NCBI RefSeq assembly: GCF_009725165.1
Contig: NZ_WNZW01000014.1
Coordinates: forward strand, 1-64,000
DNA length: 64,000 nt
DNA from: Paenibacillus woosongensis
GTDB taxonomy: Bacteria; Bacillota; Bacilli; Paenibacillales; Paenibacillaceae
Reading direction: 5' to 3'
Made by a program: the position numbers and the translations under genes. Below the pieces are notes generated by a model. That model was not told the origin of the DNA. It was given only the letters and a program-made list of their open reading frames with translations, and did no database searches. Below are positions 1 to 7,596 of the stretch, one piece after another. How positions within the stretch are numbered: position 1 is the stretch's first letter; each line of letters opens with the position of its first letter.

Positions 1-2131
1 TCAAGTTATAGTCCTGTTTCTTTGCAATTCGCTGCGCCACATCCTTAGTTAATTCATCGGACCAGTTCAGCTCTGTTTGTACTTCTAAGGTTAACCGATG
101 GGTGTCCACATATTCCTCAGGAAAATACCTAGGAGGTTCCCAGCGCCTTCTCACATCCTCAGGAACCTGATGGTAGGCTTGGAACATGTTGTTCGACTCT
201 CTCAACACGTTGTAAACAAGATCTAATGGGCTGGACGAATACAGCATCTGGCGAGCACTCGTTACCATCTTGCCTAAAATCCACTGGGTGTAGTAAGCCT
301 GTCTTTCCTCTTCGTACATTCGCTGGTCGATCAATCCCTGTAGGAGCAGGCCTGCTAGTTGCTTTAGCGGATGAAAAGGGTTATTAGCAGGCACATCACG
401 CGCCTTCCCGTCACTTCTCACAGGAACCCCTGCCGTTGCCAGCAGCGCCACGCCTACAGCCTTATTCACAGGCCCCCCTAGCGCACCTATTAAAATTCCC
501 GCCATCGCTGGAATCGAACCCACGAGCTTCGACTCTGTAGCCAGCATGCTATTGGCCGCGGCTTCAACAGCCGGACTCGTAATTTTGGCTGTAGGAGAAT
601 TTCCACTACCCGATGAAGTATGGGATGCGGCAGATGATTTGGCTGCCTCATACTCCTGTACGCTGATTAGCTCAGGCTCTGGTACAGGCGGCAGGTCGGT
701 GACAAAGACCGGGGCTTTCACCGTCCCTTCCTGCTCGATCACCGGAGCTTTGAGGTCTGTTTCACCATCCAGCACCATGCTGCTGGCTCCGCCTTTGAGA
801 TACAGCGCTGTGCCGGCTTGTAGTGATAGTCCCTTCCCTGCCTCCAGTTTAATGTCGCCGCCTTGAATTTGCACATTCCCCGGACTGCTGATGGTAACGC
901 CGTTAGTCTCATGAAGCGTAATAGACAGCTTCCCTGAAGAGTGCAGCGACAGCTCTTGCCCGGACAGCTCTACAACGCTTCCCTTCGCATGCTGCCAGAC
1001 CTTGCCGTCAGGTTGTCCATGCGTACGCTTTTGACGTAATGCATCGGTGACATAGGCGTCCTGCTCACGGTTTGTGGGCAGATACAGCTCCACCTGATCC
1101 CCGATTTCCGGCATATTATACCACCCGCTGTGGGCTTCCGCCACATAACGGGTAGCTACGGGAAACCAGCTGGCGGCAGGATGCTGCTCGGGGTCAATCT
1201 TGAGTTGAAGCTGTAAACGATCCTGTTCTATATGCAGCACCTTTCCTAGTAGTGAAACCCCTGTAATCTGCTCATTCTCAACCCGCGCATAGCGAATTTC
1301 CTGTTCGGGTTGAAGATCATATCGCGTACGCAGCATTCCATCTTCTAAACGTGTCACGGCCCGAACCACGATAAGTTCTTTACCTTGTCCAATGGGGAGT
1401 TCAATCACATCCCCTAAGGCATAGTACTCCAAGCTTTCAATCGTATAAGTGACGTACGAACCAGACCGCTCCCCCGGATTCCCGGCAGACAGCTCATGAA
1501 ACGTTTTCCGCACCCGGTAGAATACATCCCGTTCCAGCTTATGCATTTTGCCTGTCGGCAGCCCAAAAAAGATTTTGGGCGATGCTGCCGTCACTTCAGG
1601 CACGAGCACCGATCCGAATCGGGAGGCAAGGCGCTTTAAAAACGCCCAATCCGTCTCCTGATATTGCAGCAGGAAAGTTTCCAGTTTGGCGCCGTCCGTG
1701 ACGGTATCAATCGCATCCCCGTACTTATACTTCCGCACCATTGCCGTGACCAAATCATCATAAGTGCGCTGCGGCTCTTGATAAGAACGATTCTTTAATT
1801 TCAGATCCAATTGATAGGAATGCGAGGCAGCCTCCAGCTCAAAAGTATAGACTCCCCTTATACAGTGTATGGATAGGCGGGTGGTCATCCCGTGGAATAA
1901 CCTTCTTACCGTTTGCCCCTGCTCGTCCAGCTGGCGAATAACGATAGGTTCCTGATCCATCGTTTGCCCGATCCATGCAGCCTCTTGTTCTTCGGGAAGA
2001 ATGCCGGTCATCTGTAAATATGCGTGTTCATTGATCGCTCTATGAATATGTAACTGCTGAATATGCTGCGGCTGAAAGGGACCGTCTAAACGTATGCTTT
2101 CATAACCGATCCCCTCTATATGTAAACCCAA
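1..2131 (-). CDS. VgrG-like spike protein with long C-terminal extension (3' end cut by window edge)
   Basis: The frame is open from a TTG start at 2131 to the left edge, giving 710 visible codons. The TTG follows a strong GGAGGGAGGA ribosome site by 9 nt, and no better ATG exists. The N-terminal part parallels the complete VgrG at 4384-5799: a gp27-like start (GYESIRLDGPFQPQHIQQL), then an OB-fold with HSGWYNMPEIGD near residues 330-350, then short beta-helix-like repeats to about residue 465. After a Pro/Glu and Ser-rich linker comes an extension of at least 245 residues that the other VgrG lacks. It contains a glycine/alanine-rich hydrophobic stretch (AMAGILIGALGGPVNKAVGV, about residues 543-562) and then a charged alpha-helical part. 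VgrG proteins form the membrane-piercing spike of T6SS and related injectors, and C-terminal extensions are often effectors. The effector role is inferred, and the extension matches nothing I recognise. Confidence 0.8.
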   Translation of the reverse strand, partial: MGLHIEGIGYESIRLDGPFQPQHIQQLHIHRAINEHAYLQMTGILPEEQEAAWIGQTMDQEPIVIRQLDEQGQTVRRLFHGMTTRLSIHCIRGVYTFELEAASHSYQLDLKLKNRSYQEPQRTYDDLVTAMVRKYKYGDAIDTVTDGAKLETFLLQYQETDWAFLKRLASRFGSVLVPEVTAASPKIFFGLPTGKMHKLERDVFYRVRKTFHELSAGNPGERSGSYVTYTIESLEYYALGDVIELPIGQGKELIVVRAVTRLEDGMLRTRYDLQPEQEIRYARVENEQITGVSLLGKVLHIEQDRLQLQLKIDPEQHPAASWFPVATRYVAEAHSGWYNMPEIGDQVELYLPTNREQDAYVTDALRQKRTHGQPDGKVWQHAKGSVVELSGQELSLHSSGKLSITLHETNGVTISSPGNVQIQGGDIKLEAGKGLSLQAGTALYLKGGASSMVLDGETDLKAPVIEQEGTVKAPVFVTDLPPVPEPELISVQEYEAAKSSAASHTSSGSGNSPTAKITSPAVEAAANSMLATESKLVGSIPAMAGILIGALGGPVNKAVGVALLATAGVPVRSDGKARDVPANNPFHPLKQLAGLLLQGLIDQRMYEEERQAYYTQWILGKMVTSARQMLYSSSPLDLVYNVLRESNNMFQAYHQVPEDVRRRWEPPRYFPEEYVDTHRLTLEVQTELNWSDELTKDVAQRIAKKQDYNL

Positions 2132-2173
2132 GGTCGTACTTCCTCCCTCCTGATTCGGTCACGGCTCTTGCCG

Positions 2174-2605
2174 TTAGTCCAGCTCCTGGCCGTCATCTTC
2201 TATGCGAATATGTCCGCAATATAAGCAGTGGTGCGTGCAGTCCTGCGTCAGAGCCGGCTGGCCCTCGATCAGCATATCGCTTTTCCCATTCAGCCATGGC
2301 ATCGTAAGAACAGGGACGCACGGAGCCTTCTTCACCCCGTAAATATCAACCATTTCACTGGTCTGCACAGCAGGATTAAGAGGGCTGAAGCAGTTGCCAA
2401 AGGACGGAATGTTCTCTCCGGGCACGTAATCTGCGATATTCATCATGGCTTTATTTTTGACGTATACCCCATGGCTGAAAGGACGCTTTAACCGGGTAGG
2501 CTGAGTGCCATAGCTGCAGCTCAAAATCGCACCGGCTACGACATAGCTTTTGGCCCCGCCCCCTCCTGGCTGCACCTGCGCATGCTCTACCTTTGCTTCC
2601 TTCAT
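2174..2605 (-). CDS. DUF4280 family PAAR-like spike-tip protein
   Basis: This 143-residue protein has the DUF4280 pattern. It has an early VVAGAILSCSYGTQPTRLK segment, a central SFGNCFSPLNPAV segment, a CVPVL-x-W segment, and a C-terminal CTHHCLYCGHIRIEDDGQ segment with Cys/His spacing suited to metal binding. Family knowledge: DUF4280 proteins are PAAR-like and are thought to cap VgrG-type spikes or carry effectors. The ATG at 2605 has a GGAGG site 9 nt upstream and overlaps the stop of the preceding gene by 4 nt (ATGA). The VgrG with an extension starts 43 nt downstream. The order suggests it sits on the tip of that VgrG. No signal peptide or membrane segment is visible. Confidence 0.85.
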   Translation of the reverse strand: MKEAKVEHAQVQPGGGGAKSYVVAGAILSCSYGTQPTRLKRPFSHGVYVKNKAMMNIADYVPGENIPSFGNCFSPLNPAVQTSEMVDIYGVKKAPCVPVLTMPWLNGKSDMLIEGQPALTQDCTHHCLYCGHIRIEDDGQELD

Positions 2606-3141
2606 GAACCTGTTCCCTCCTTGCTTTCCGTCTCTACTCTTTCAAGTCTAATCCCTATAAATGGACGACGCAGCAGGCTCTCTGCCAACGCCAGATTGAT
2701 AAAAATGTAAGGCTCCATCAAACCCGCTATTTGGAAAATAGGAGACATGGCCTTCCCGTGCTGCAGTACCAAATGCTTCAATGTACGATCGGGATACCGT
2801 TCGGTGCTATCAGACAAGCATTCCTCCTTAGGAGGGCGAAGCACCCAGTACACCTCTTGCCTGGCTACCTTAAAATCTGTAAGTATGGCTGCTCTCCATT
2901 CCATGCCAGGCCTGTATTTCTCCAATAACGCCTTCATGCGATTGGATACCAGCGGCACGGGATATTCCAGAAAGTCTGGAAACACGGATTGCGAATGAAG
3001 CTGTATTGCTAAAAACAAAGGCGCATCTTCCTCTTGAGCAAGAGTCATCTGCATGCCGCTCTTCATGGATAATGAGGACAGCGGCACTGGTTCAATCCGA
3101 TGCTTGGTCCGGTCATCCATTCTTAGCCGATAATATCTCAC
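2602..3141 (-). CDS. Unknown protein, possibly Imm11/DUF1629-like immunity or adaptor
   Basis: A 179-residue soluble protein beginning MRYYRLRMDDRTKH, read from a GTG that overlaps the stop of the upstream pentapeptide gene (GTGA). The arrangement of a short N-terminal strand, a segment PLVSNRMKALLEKYRPGMEWRA and a C-terminal segment ending in RRPFIGIRLERVETE resembles the Imm11 (DUF1629) class of immunity-associated proteins. I cannot confirm that without a profile search. It lies between the pentapeptide-repeat gene and the DUF4280 gene with 4-nt overlaps on both sides, so the three are very likely translationally coupled. The alternatives are an adaptor loading a cargo on the spike or an immunity protein for the effector-like extension at 1-2131. 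Confidence 0.55.
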   Translation of the reverse strand: MRYYRLRMDDRTKHRIEPVPLSSLSMKSGMQMTLAQEEDAPLFLAIQLHSQSVFPDFLEYPVPLVSNRMKALLEKYRPGMEWRAAILTDFKVARQEVYWVLRPPKEECLSDSTERYPDRTLKHLVLQHGKAMSPIFQIAGLMEPYIFINLALAESLLRRPFIGIRLERVETESKEGTGS

Positions 3142-4355
3142 GTAAGTTGCCTCCTAACTTCACGGAGCTGTTCCTCCGTCATATTCACACCCCGCAAATT
3201 GGCGCCTGTAAAATCAGTTCCACTCAACCGCGCGCCATCAAAAGACACGTCTGTCAGATCTGCTCCAGCAAAACTGGCACCTGTCAGATCGGCATTCTCG
3301 AAGCAAGCCGCCGCTAGATCCGCATTGATAAATGAAGCCTGCTGCAGCAGGGTATCCCGGAATACCGCACCTTGAAGCTGAGCTGCTCTAAAAGAAGCTC
3401 CCTGCAGATCCGCCCCCGTAAAATTCACCCCGCTAAATCCTAATGGCTCCCACTCCAGCCATGAATCTGAATCGCTTACGCTACCCATTACCCTGTCCAA
3501 CAGAGCATTCCTTAGGGAGCAGCCGCTAAAATCAGCTCCATAGATCAGGCTGAAGGTAAAGTCAGCCCGTTGAAGCAAGCTATCCTGCCAATCAGTACCC
3601 ACCAACACGCAATACTGCAAACGGCTATTCTCCATCTGCATGCTGCGGAAAGCCGTATAGCGAAAATCCAAGCGGCTGTAGTCCCCCTCCGATAGGTCAA
3701 GCTCCGTCAAGGCTTCATAGCCGTACTGCTGCGCTTCCTTTAATTCCAGCCATGCTTTAACCTCTTGAACATCCCGCTTCCGGCGATCTTCTTTGTATAC
3801 GGAGACGCTTTGATCCAAATACTCTCCGGCCCGAATCTCAAATGTCTCTGCACGATCCAGCGCTTGGAACTCGGGAGTACGCACCGCTCGCTTCATCGCC
3901 AGACGAAGCATATTTACCATAAATGCATGGAGTTCTGCCGCCGCGTCCAGCATGATCTGCTCTATTCCGACCTCTGAAGGCTGCTCCACGGCTTCGGCAT
4001 GGCGCTGCTGCTGTAGATCACTCCAATAGGAGAAGGCCCAGCTTATCTCCCACTCAAATTGCATGGGGTTCGCATCAAATACCCAATACTCATCGGCGGC
4101 CTCGACTAGATAGACCGGATGCTGCTCCAGCCACGATGTTCGCAGCATAGAGTAAGTGATGTAGCTTATGCTGCCTTTTTGTCCCTGAACCTGCTTTTGA
4201 CGAATGTCGCGGCAATATTCTCTAAATTTCTGTACACATTCCTCAATACGTTGTTCTAACGTAGCCTTAAGCATCTCCGCCCAATCTTTACGACTAAAGA
4301 GCCTTGCCTCATTAAAATTTACCTGCTGCTCCGGATCCTCCAAAGGCTTGTCCAT
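3138..4355 (-). CDS. Pentapeptide-repeat protein of the VgrG cluster
   Basis: A 405-residue protein. The N-terminal ~200 residues are mostly helical and rich in Glu/Gln and aromatics (for example YWVFDANPMQFEWEISWAF). Residues about 225-400 form a right-handed beta-helix of pentapeptide repeats, with at least 15 A(D/N)L/FxG-type units such as ADLQGASFRAAQLQGAVF. Pentapeptide-repeat proteins occur in T6SS clusters as adaptor or effector partners, and here the gene is coupled to its neighbours: it overlaps the next gene by 4 nt and sits 28 nt after the VgrG gene. The exact role is unknown. A fold mimicking DNA (as in Qnr/MfpA) is possible but not supported by context. Confidence 0.8.
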   Translation of the reverse strand: MDKPLEDPEQQVNFNEARLFSRKDWAEMLKATLEQRIEECVQKFREYCRDIRQKQVQGQKGSISYITYSMLRTSWLEQHPVYLVEAADEYWVFDANPMQFEWEISWAFSYWSDLQQQRHAEAVEQPSEVGIEQIMLDAAAELHAFMVNMLRLAMKRAVRTPEFQALDRAETFEIRAGEYLDQSVSVYKEDRRKRDVQEVKAWLELKEAQQYGYEALTELDLSEGDYSRLDFRYTAFRSMQMENSRLQYCVLVGTDWQDSLLQRADFTFSLIYGADFSGCSLRNALLDRVMGSVSDSDSWLEWEPLGFSGVNFTGADLQGASFRAAQLQGAVFRDTLLQQASFINADLAAACFENADLTGASFAGADLTDVSFDGARLSGTDFTGANLRGVNMTEEQLREVRRQLT

Positions 4356-4383
4356 TTCGTTTACACCACCTGGTACGCTTATG

Positions 4384-5799
4384 CTAATTAGATTTCACTT
4401 CGCTGCCCTTCATCTTGGCTGAACCGCTAAGTTCAATAGAACTGCCGTTGCAATCCATACGCAGCTCGCTGCCTGCGGAGAGTGACATCGTTGTCCCAGC
4501 CGTCAGGCTTAGATCTCCCCCCGCCGAGATACTTACGGCATTGTTGCTTACAATATGTATGCCATCCTTATCGTTCAGCTTGATATAAATAGCCCCTTCT
4601 TTCCCCGTAATGACCAGTTCATCGGGTCCCAGGCAAATTTCTTTGCCATGAGGGGTTCGCCATATTTTCCTCTGAGGATCCAAAATTTTATTATGAGCGC
4701 TTCCTTGCGTATTTCGTCTGACTGCACTCCCAGCAATTCCATCTTCTTCTCGGCTGCCCGGAAAATATAGTGAAACGGGATCGCCAACTTCAGGCATCAC
4801 ATACCACCCCGTATGTCCCTCAGCACTATAAGCCGTAGAGTAATTGAACCAGTATGCCTCATCTACCTTCTGCTGCTCATCGCAGTCCAAATGAATGCGC
4901 ACCTGATCCTGGCGCACGTCGACAACGACACCACTTAACGATGCGCCGGCTAGTTTTTCCTGATAGTAGCTTTTTTGCCGGAAGCCTTGATAGGATCCCA
5001 ATACATATTGGTGTCTCAACTGGCCTTGTCTCATTTCGGTATAAGCTTCCATCACAAACAGGCTGTGCCCTTGAAAGTTCAACTGCGCTCCTAAATCCAG
5101 CACCTCATCCGTCTCCACTTCATAAAAAATGAAGTCGTTCTCCGTCAGCCTGGCCTGGTCATTCTCCTGGAAATAACGAAAAGGCAGCATTTGCTTGCGT
5201 ACGGTGTAACGGCTATGATCCAGCACCACATGTGCAGGAATATCCTCGATGCCAAAATAAAACTTCGGACTATCAAAACGGGCGGCGGGCATCAAGCTTG
5301 TATGATAGCGGGATGCCAACCGTCTTAAGAAAGCCCAATCCGTCTCTTGGTACTGGATGGCAATACGCCCGATCTTGGCCCCGTCAGTAGCCCCGTCAAT
5401 CACATCAAGCCCCTCGTAATCCTCGCCAATCTGTTCCAGTAATTGAGGAATCGTCATATTAATATTCTGAAAAGAGCGTGTGCGCTGCTTGATGTCCATT
5501 CGGTAGGTATGCGAGATAGCCTCTACCTCCAAATAGTAGACATCACGTACAACTTTCACCTCAACCGAGAGCGCAATCCCGCTAAATAATGGCGTGGTGC
5601 CGCCTGCCTCATCCATTTGACTTACTTCAATGACCGTATAGCTGTGCGTTGTTTCTACGCAGCTGTCCCGCATATCTTCCGGAATCACGCCTGTAAAATA
5701 CAGCCGGGTATGCTCATTTATTTTCTTCGTTAAGGTGAGCTGTTCCAGGTTAATTCTCTCAAATGGCTGAATTAGAATGTTATCGTATCCCAGACTCAT
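4384..5799 (-). CDS. VgrG-like spike protein, short form
   Basis: A 471-residue protein with the full VgrG layout. The gp27-like part covers about residues 1-270, with the conserved ETDWAFLRRLASRYHTSL segment at about 152-169. A gp5-like OB-fold runs from about 285 to 385 (ASLSGVVVDVRQDQVRIHLD, then GHTGWYVMPEVGDPVSLYFP). A C-terminal needle of short repeats follows (SISAGGDLSLTAGTTMSLSA). It ends soon after the needle, so unlike the protein at 1-2131 it carries no cargo domain. The ATG overlaps the stop of the upstream gene by 4 nt. VgrG trimers form the spike of contractile injection systems. Sheath, tube and baseplate genes are not in the window, so the rest of the machine must lie elsewhere or to the left. 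Confidence 0.88.
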   Translation of the reverse strand: MSLGYDNILIQPFERINLEQLTLTKKINEHTRLYFTGVIPEDMRDSCVETTHSYTVIEVSQMDEAGGTTPLFSGIALSVEVKVVRDVYYLEVEAISHTYRMDIKQRTRSFQNINMTIPQLLEQIGEDYEGLDVIDGATDGAKIGRIAIQYQETDWAFLRRLASRYHTSLMPAARFDSPKFYFGIEDIPAHVVLDHSRYTVRKQMLPFRYFQENDQARLTENDFIFYEVETDEVLDLGAQLNFQGHSLFVMEAYTEMRQGQLRHQYVLGSYQGFRQKSYYQEKLAGASLSGVVVDVRQDQVRIHLDCDEQQKVDEAYWFNYSTAYSAEGHTGWYVMPEVGDPVSLYFPGSREEDGIAGSAVRRNTQGSAHNKILDPQRKIWRTPHGKEICLGPDELVITGKEGAIYIKLNDKDGIHIVSNNAVSISAGGDLSLTAGTTMSLSAGSELRMDCNGSSIELSGSAKMKGSEVKSN

Positions 5800-6464
5800 C
5801 TTGAAGCATCTCCTTCCTTGTGCAGCAGCTCGGAGGAATCAGAGACATCTCTAAGCGACTGGACTATAAATTTAGCTGCAGGCAGCCATGCTTCCCTATC
5901 GGATTCCATACAGTTGAAAGCACCGATGATCACGTATCCTCCCAAAATAAACAACAGCATTTCGTTATATAGGTTCCCGTCCACCCCTGCTGTTACAAAG
6001 CGAATACATCCTATAGAAAGACCGGATGGATTAACGCTCAACTCAGCCCCTATCCAATTGCGGATGGGTTGTACAGATCGCAGCACATCTGCCAATCGCT
6101 CCATAAAATCAGGAAGCTCCTCCAGCTCCAAAGCCGTGTCTGTCGGATTAAAGGTCATATTGATGGTCCCTGCAGAAGAAGTGTAAATAACCTTCGGGCG
6201 ATGCTCCGAAGGATATTTGAATTTAGCTTGCTCCAGGGGCATAAGATGAAAGGATTTCGGAATTTTCACCTCGATTTTTCCATCCAGTACGGTCACAGTG
6301 GCGAAAGTTATAACCTCATCTTCGATGCGCAGCACCATATTCTTGTCCGCCACTAAGCTAACTTGCTCTGAATCTGTTAATTGAGATTGGCTCGTTTTTG
6401 CCTCATTTTGCTTATGTATTAATTCCTGTTTCATGCTAAGAATCTGTTCATCTAAGTACTTCAT
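5796..6464 (-). CDS. DcrB/DUF1795-like protein, possible effector chaperone
   Basis: First gene of the VgrG cluster. The ATG at 6464 (MKYLDEQILSMKQ) is preferred. An in-frame ATG at 6515 would add a basic leader, MGYIYKNKIRRKKRL, and a GGAGGA site lies between the two. The first ~50 residues are helical. The rest reads like a DcrB/DUF1795 (PsbP-like) fold: alternating strands such as FATVTVLDGKIEVKIPKSFHLM, then helices, then strands with LNMTFN-type and IGCIRFVTAG motifs and a final AAKFIVQSLRDV helix. In Gram-negative T6SS loci, DUF1795 proteins (EagR/Eag) chaperone transmembrane segments of effectors. A gene of this shape next to a VgrG with a hydrophobic extension would fit that role. Family assignment is by eye and tentative. 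Confidence 0.6.
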   Translation of the reverse strand: MKYLDEQILSMKQELIHKQNEAKTSQSQLTDSEQVSLVADKNMVLRIEDEVITFATVTVLDGKIEVKIPKSFHLMPLEQAKFKYPSEHRPKVIYTSSAGTINMTFNPTDTALELEELPDFMERLADVLRSVQPIRNWIGAELSVNPSGLSIGCIRFVTAGVDGNLYNEMLLFILGGYVIIGAFNCMESDREAWLPAAKFIVQSLRDVSDSSELLHKEGDASR

Positions 6465-6612
6465 CGTATGCAGTCTCTTCTTCCTCCGAATCTTATTTTT
6501 GTAAATGTAACCCATCCATACCTATATTTCGGACATAGGCTCAAAAAAGTTAACCCATCCCCCTGCATATTCCCTTATTTCACCAGAAAGCATCTACCCG
6601 ACGATTTGCCGC

Positions 6613-6661
6613 AAAAAAAATCACCCTGACCCCAGGCTTTCGCCTTTGGATCAGAGTGATT
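6613..6661 (-). terminator. Intrinsic terminator of the qox operon
   Basis: A long imperfect hairpin, AATCAC-CTGA-CC against its complement with a CTTTCG loop, is followed on the minus strand by eight T residues. It lies 50 nt past the qoxD stop codon and before the VgrG cluster, so the two minus-strand operons are separately transcribed. Confidence 0.85.
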
Positions 6662-6713
6662 CTCATTTCTAAATAAATCTAGCTCTTTATTAAACTCAAA
6701 CTTGCCTATTCGC

Positions 6714-6998
6714 TTATTGATATCCCCAGATCATCGTAAACAGTGTACCGAAAATCGTCACCAGACCTACGAACAGCGCGTACGCGATATTCGTATAAAG
6801 TGATGTCTTCGTACCTGTCTCGCCGATGTGCATGAAGACGAACAGCTGAACTGACATTTGAATGATCGCACAAACGAGCAGAACCGTCATTTGCATCCCG
6901 TAGGACATATCGAAGAACAGAACGGTCAGTGCAACGATCGAAAGGATCAGCGAAGAGACATATCCCATGACGTGTTGAAGCGGGAACAGTTTTTTCAT
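6714..6998 (-). CDS. qoxD: Cytochrome aa3 quinol oxidase subunit IV
   Basis: A 94-residue membrane protein with three predicted helices at about residues 12-31, 36-58 and 68-91, matching the CyoD/QoxD/CtaF family in length and topology. It contains the typical MQMTVLLVCAIIQMSVQLFVFMH helix. Subunit IV stabilises the oxidase and has no redox centre. It is the last gene of qoxABCD, starts 1 nt after the end of qoxC and is followed by a strong terminator. Confidence 0.92.
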   Translation of the reverse strand: MKKLFPLQHVMGYVSSLILSIVALTVLFFDMSYGMQMTVLLVCAIIQMSVQLFVFMHIGETGTKTSLYTNIAYALFVGLVTIFGTLFTMIWGYQ

Positions 6999-6999
6999 G

Positions 7000-7596
7000 T
7001 CACATCAATCCTTTCAGGTATACAAAGCTGAAGATGAAAATCCAGACGACATCCAGGAAGTGCCAGTACAGCGAGAAGATGAACGACTTGTTCGCCGTAT
7101 CCGGCGTGAAGCCTTCACGTTTCATTTGCAGCATCAATCCGCCGCCCCACACCAATCCAAGCGTAACGTGCGCCCCGTGGAGGCCCAGCAGCGTGAATAA
7201 GCTGGACAGGAACGCGTTCGTTTGCAGTGTCGCGCCTTCGCCTACATACGTAACGAATTCATAAATCTCGACGCCCAGGAATCCTAGGCCAAGCAATAAA
7301 GTAACTGCAAAAAATCCTAATGTCGCTTTCATCAAGCCTTGCCGCATACTGTTGATCGCCAGACCGATCGTGAAGCTGCTCGTCAGAAGCAGGAAGGTCT
7401 CGATAAGCACCGGTCCGATTTCAAAAATCTCTTTCGCCGTAGGACCGTTGCCGGTCCGGTTCCACAAGGTGAAATATACGGCGAAGAGCGTGGAGAACAT
7501 GACGATCTCTGCTCCGAGAAATACCCAGAAGCCGAAGATGCGGTTTTTGTTTTCTTCCGTACTATATTCCAGCGGTACTGAATGATCTATTTTCAT
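7000..7596 (-). CDS. qoxC: Cytochrome aa3 quinol oxidase subunit III
   Basis: A 198-residue protein with five predicted membrane helices, the usual length for the five-helix CyoC/QoxC form. Family features are the N-terminal RIFGFWVFLGAEIVMFSTLF helix, the LLLTSSFTIGLAINSMRQG segment and the LHGAHVTLGLVWGG helix. The start overlaps the stop of qoxB by 4 nt (ATGA). Subunit III helps keep proton uptake stable and binds lipid. Confidence 0.94.
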   Translation of the reverse strand: MKIDHSVPLEYSTEENKNRIFGFWVFLGAEIVMFSTLFAVYFTLWNRTGNGPTAKEIFEIGPVLIETFLLLTSSFTIGLAINSMRQGLMKATLGFFAVTLLLGLGFLGVEIYEFVTYVGEGATLQTNAFLSSLFTLLGLHGAHVTLGLVWGGGLMLQMKREGFTPDTANKSFIFSLYWHFLDVVWIFIFSFVYLKGLM

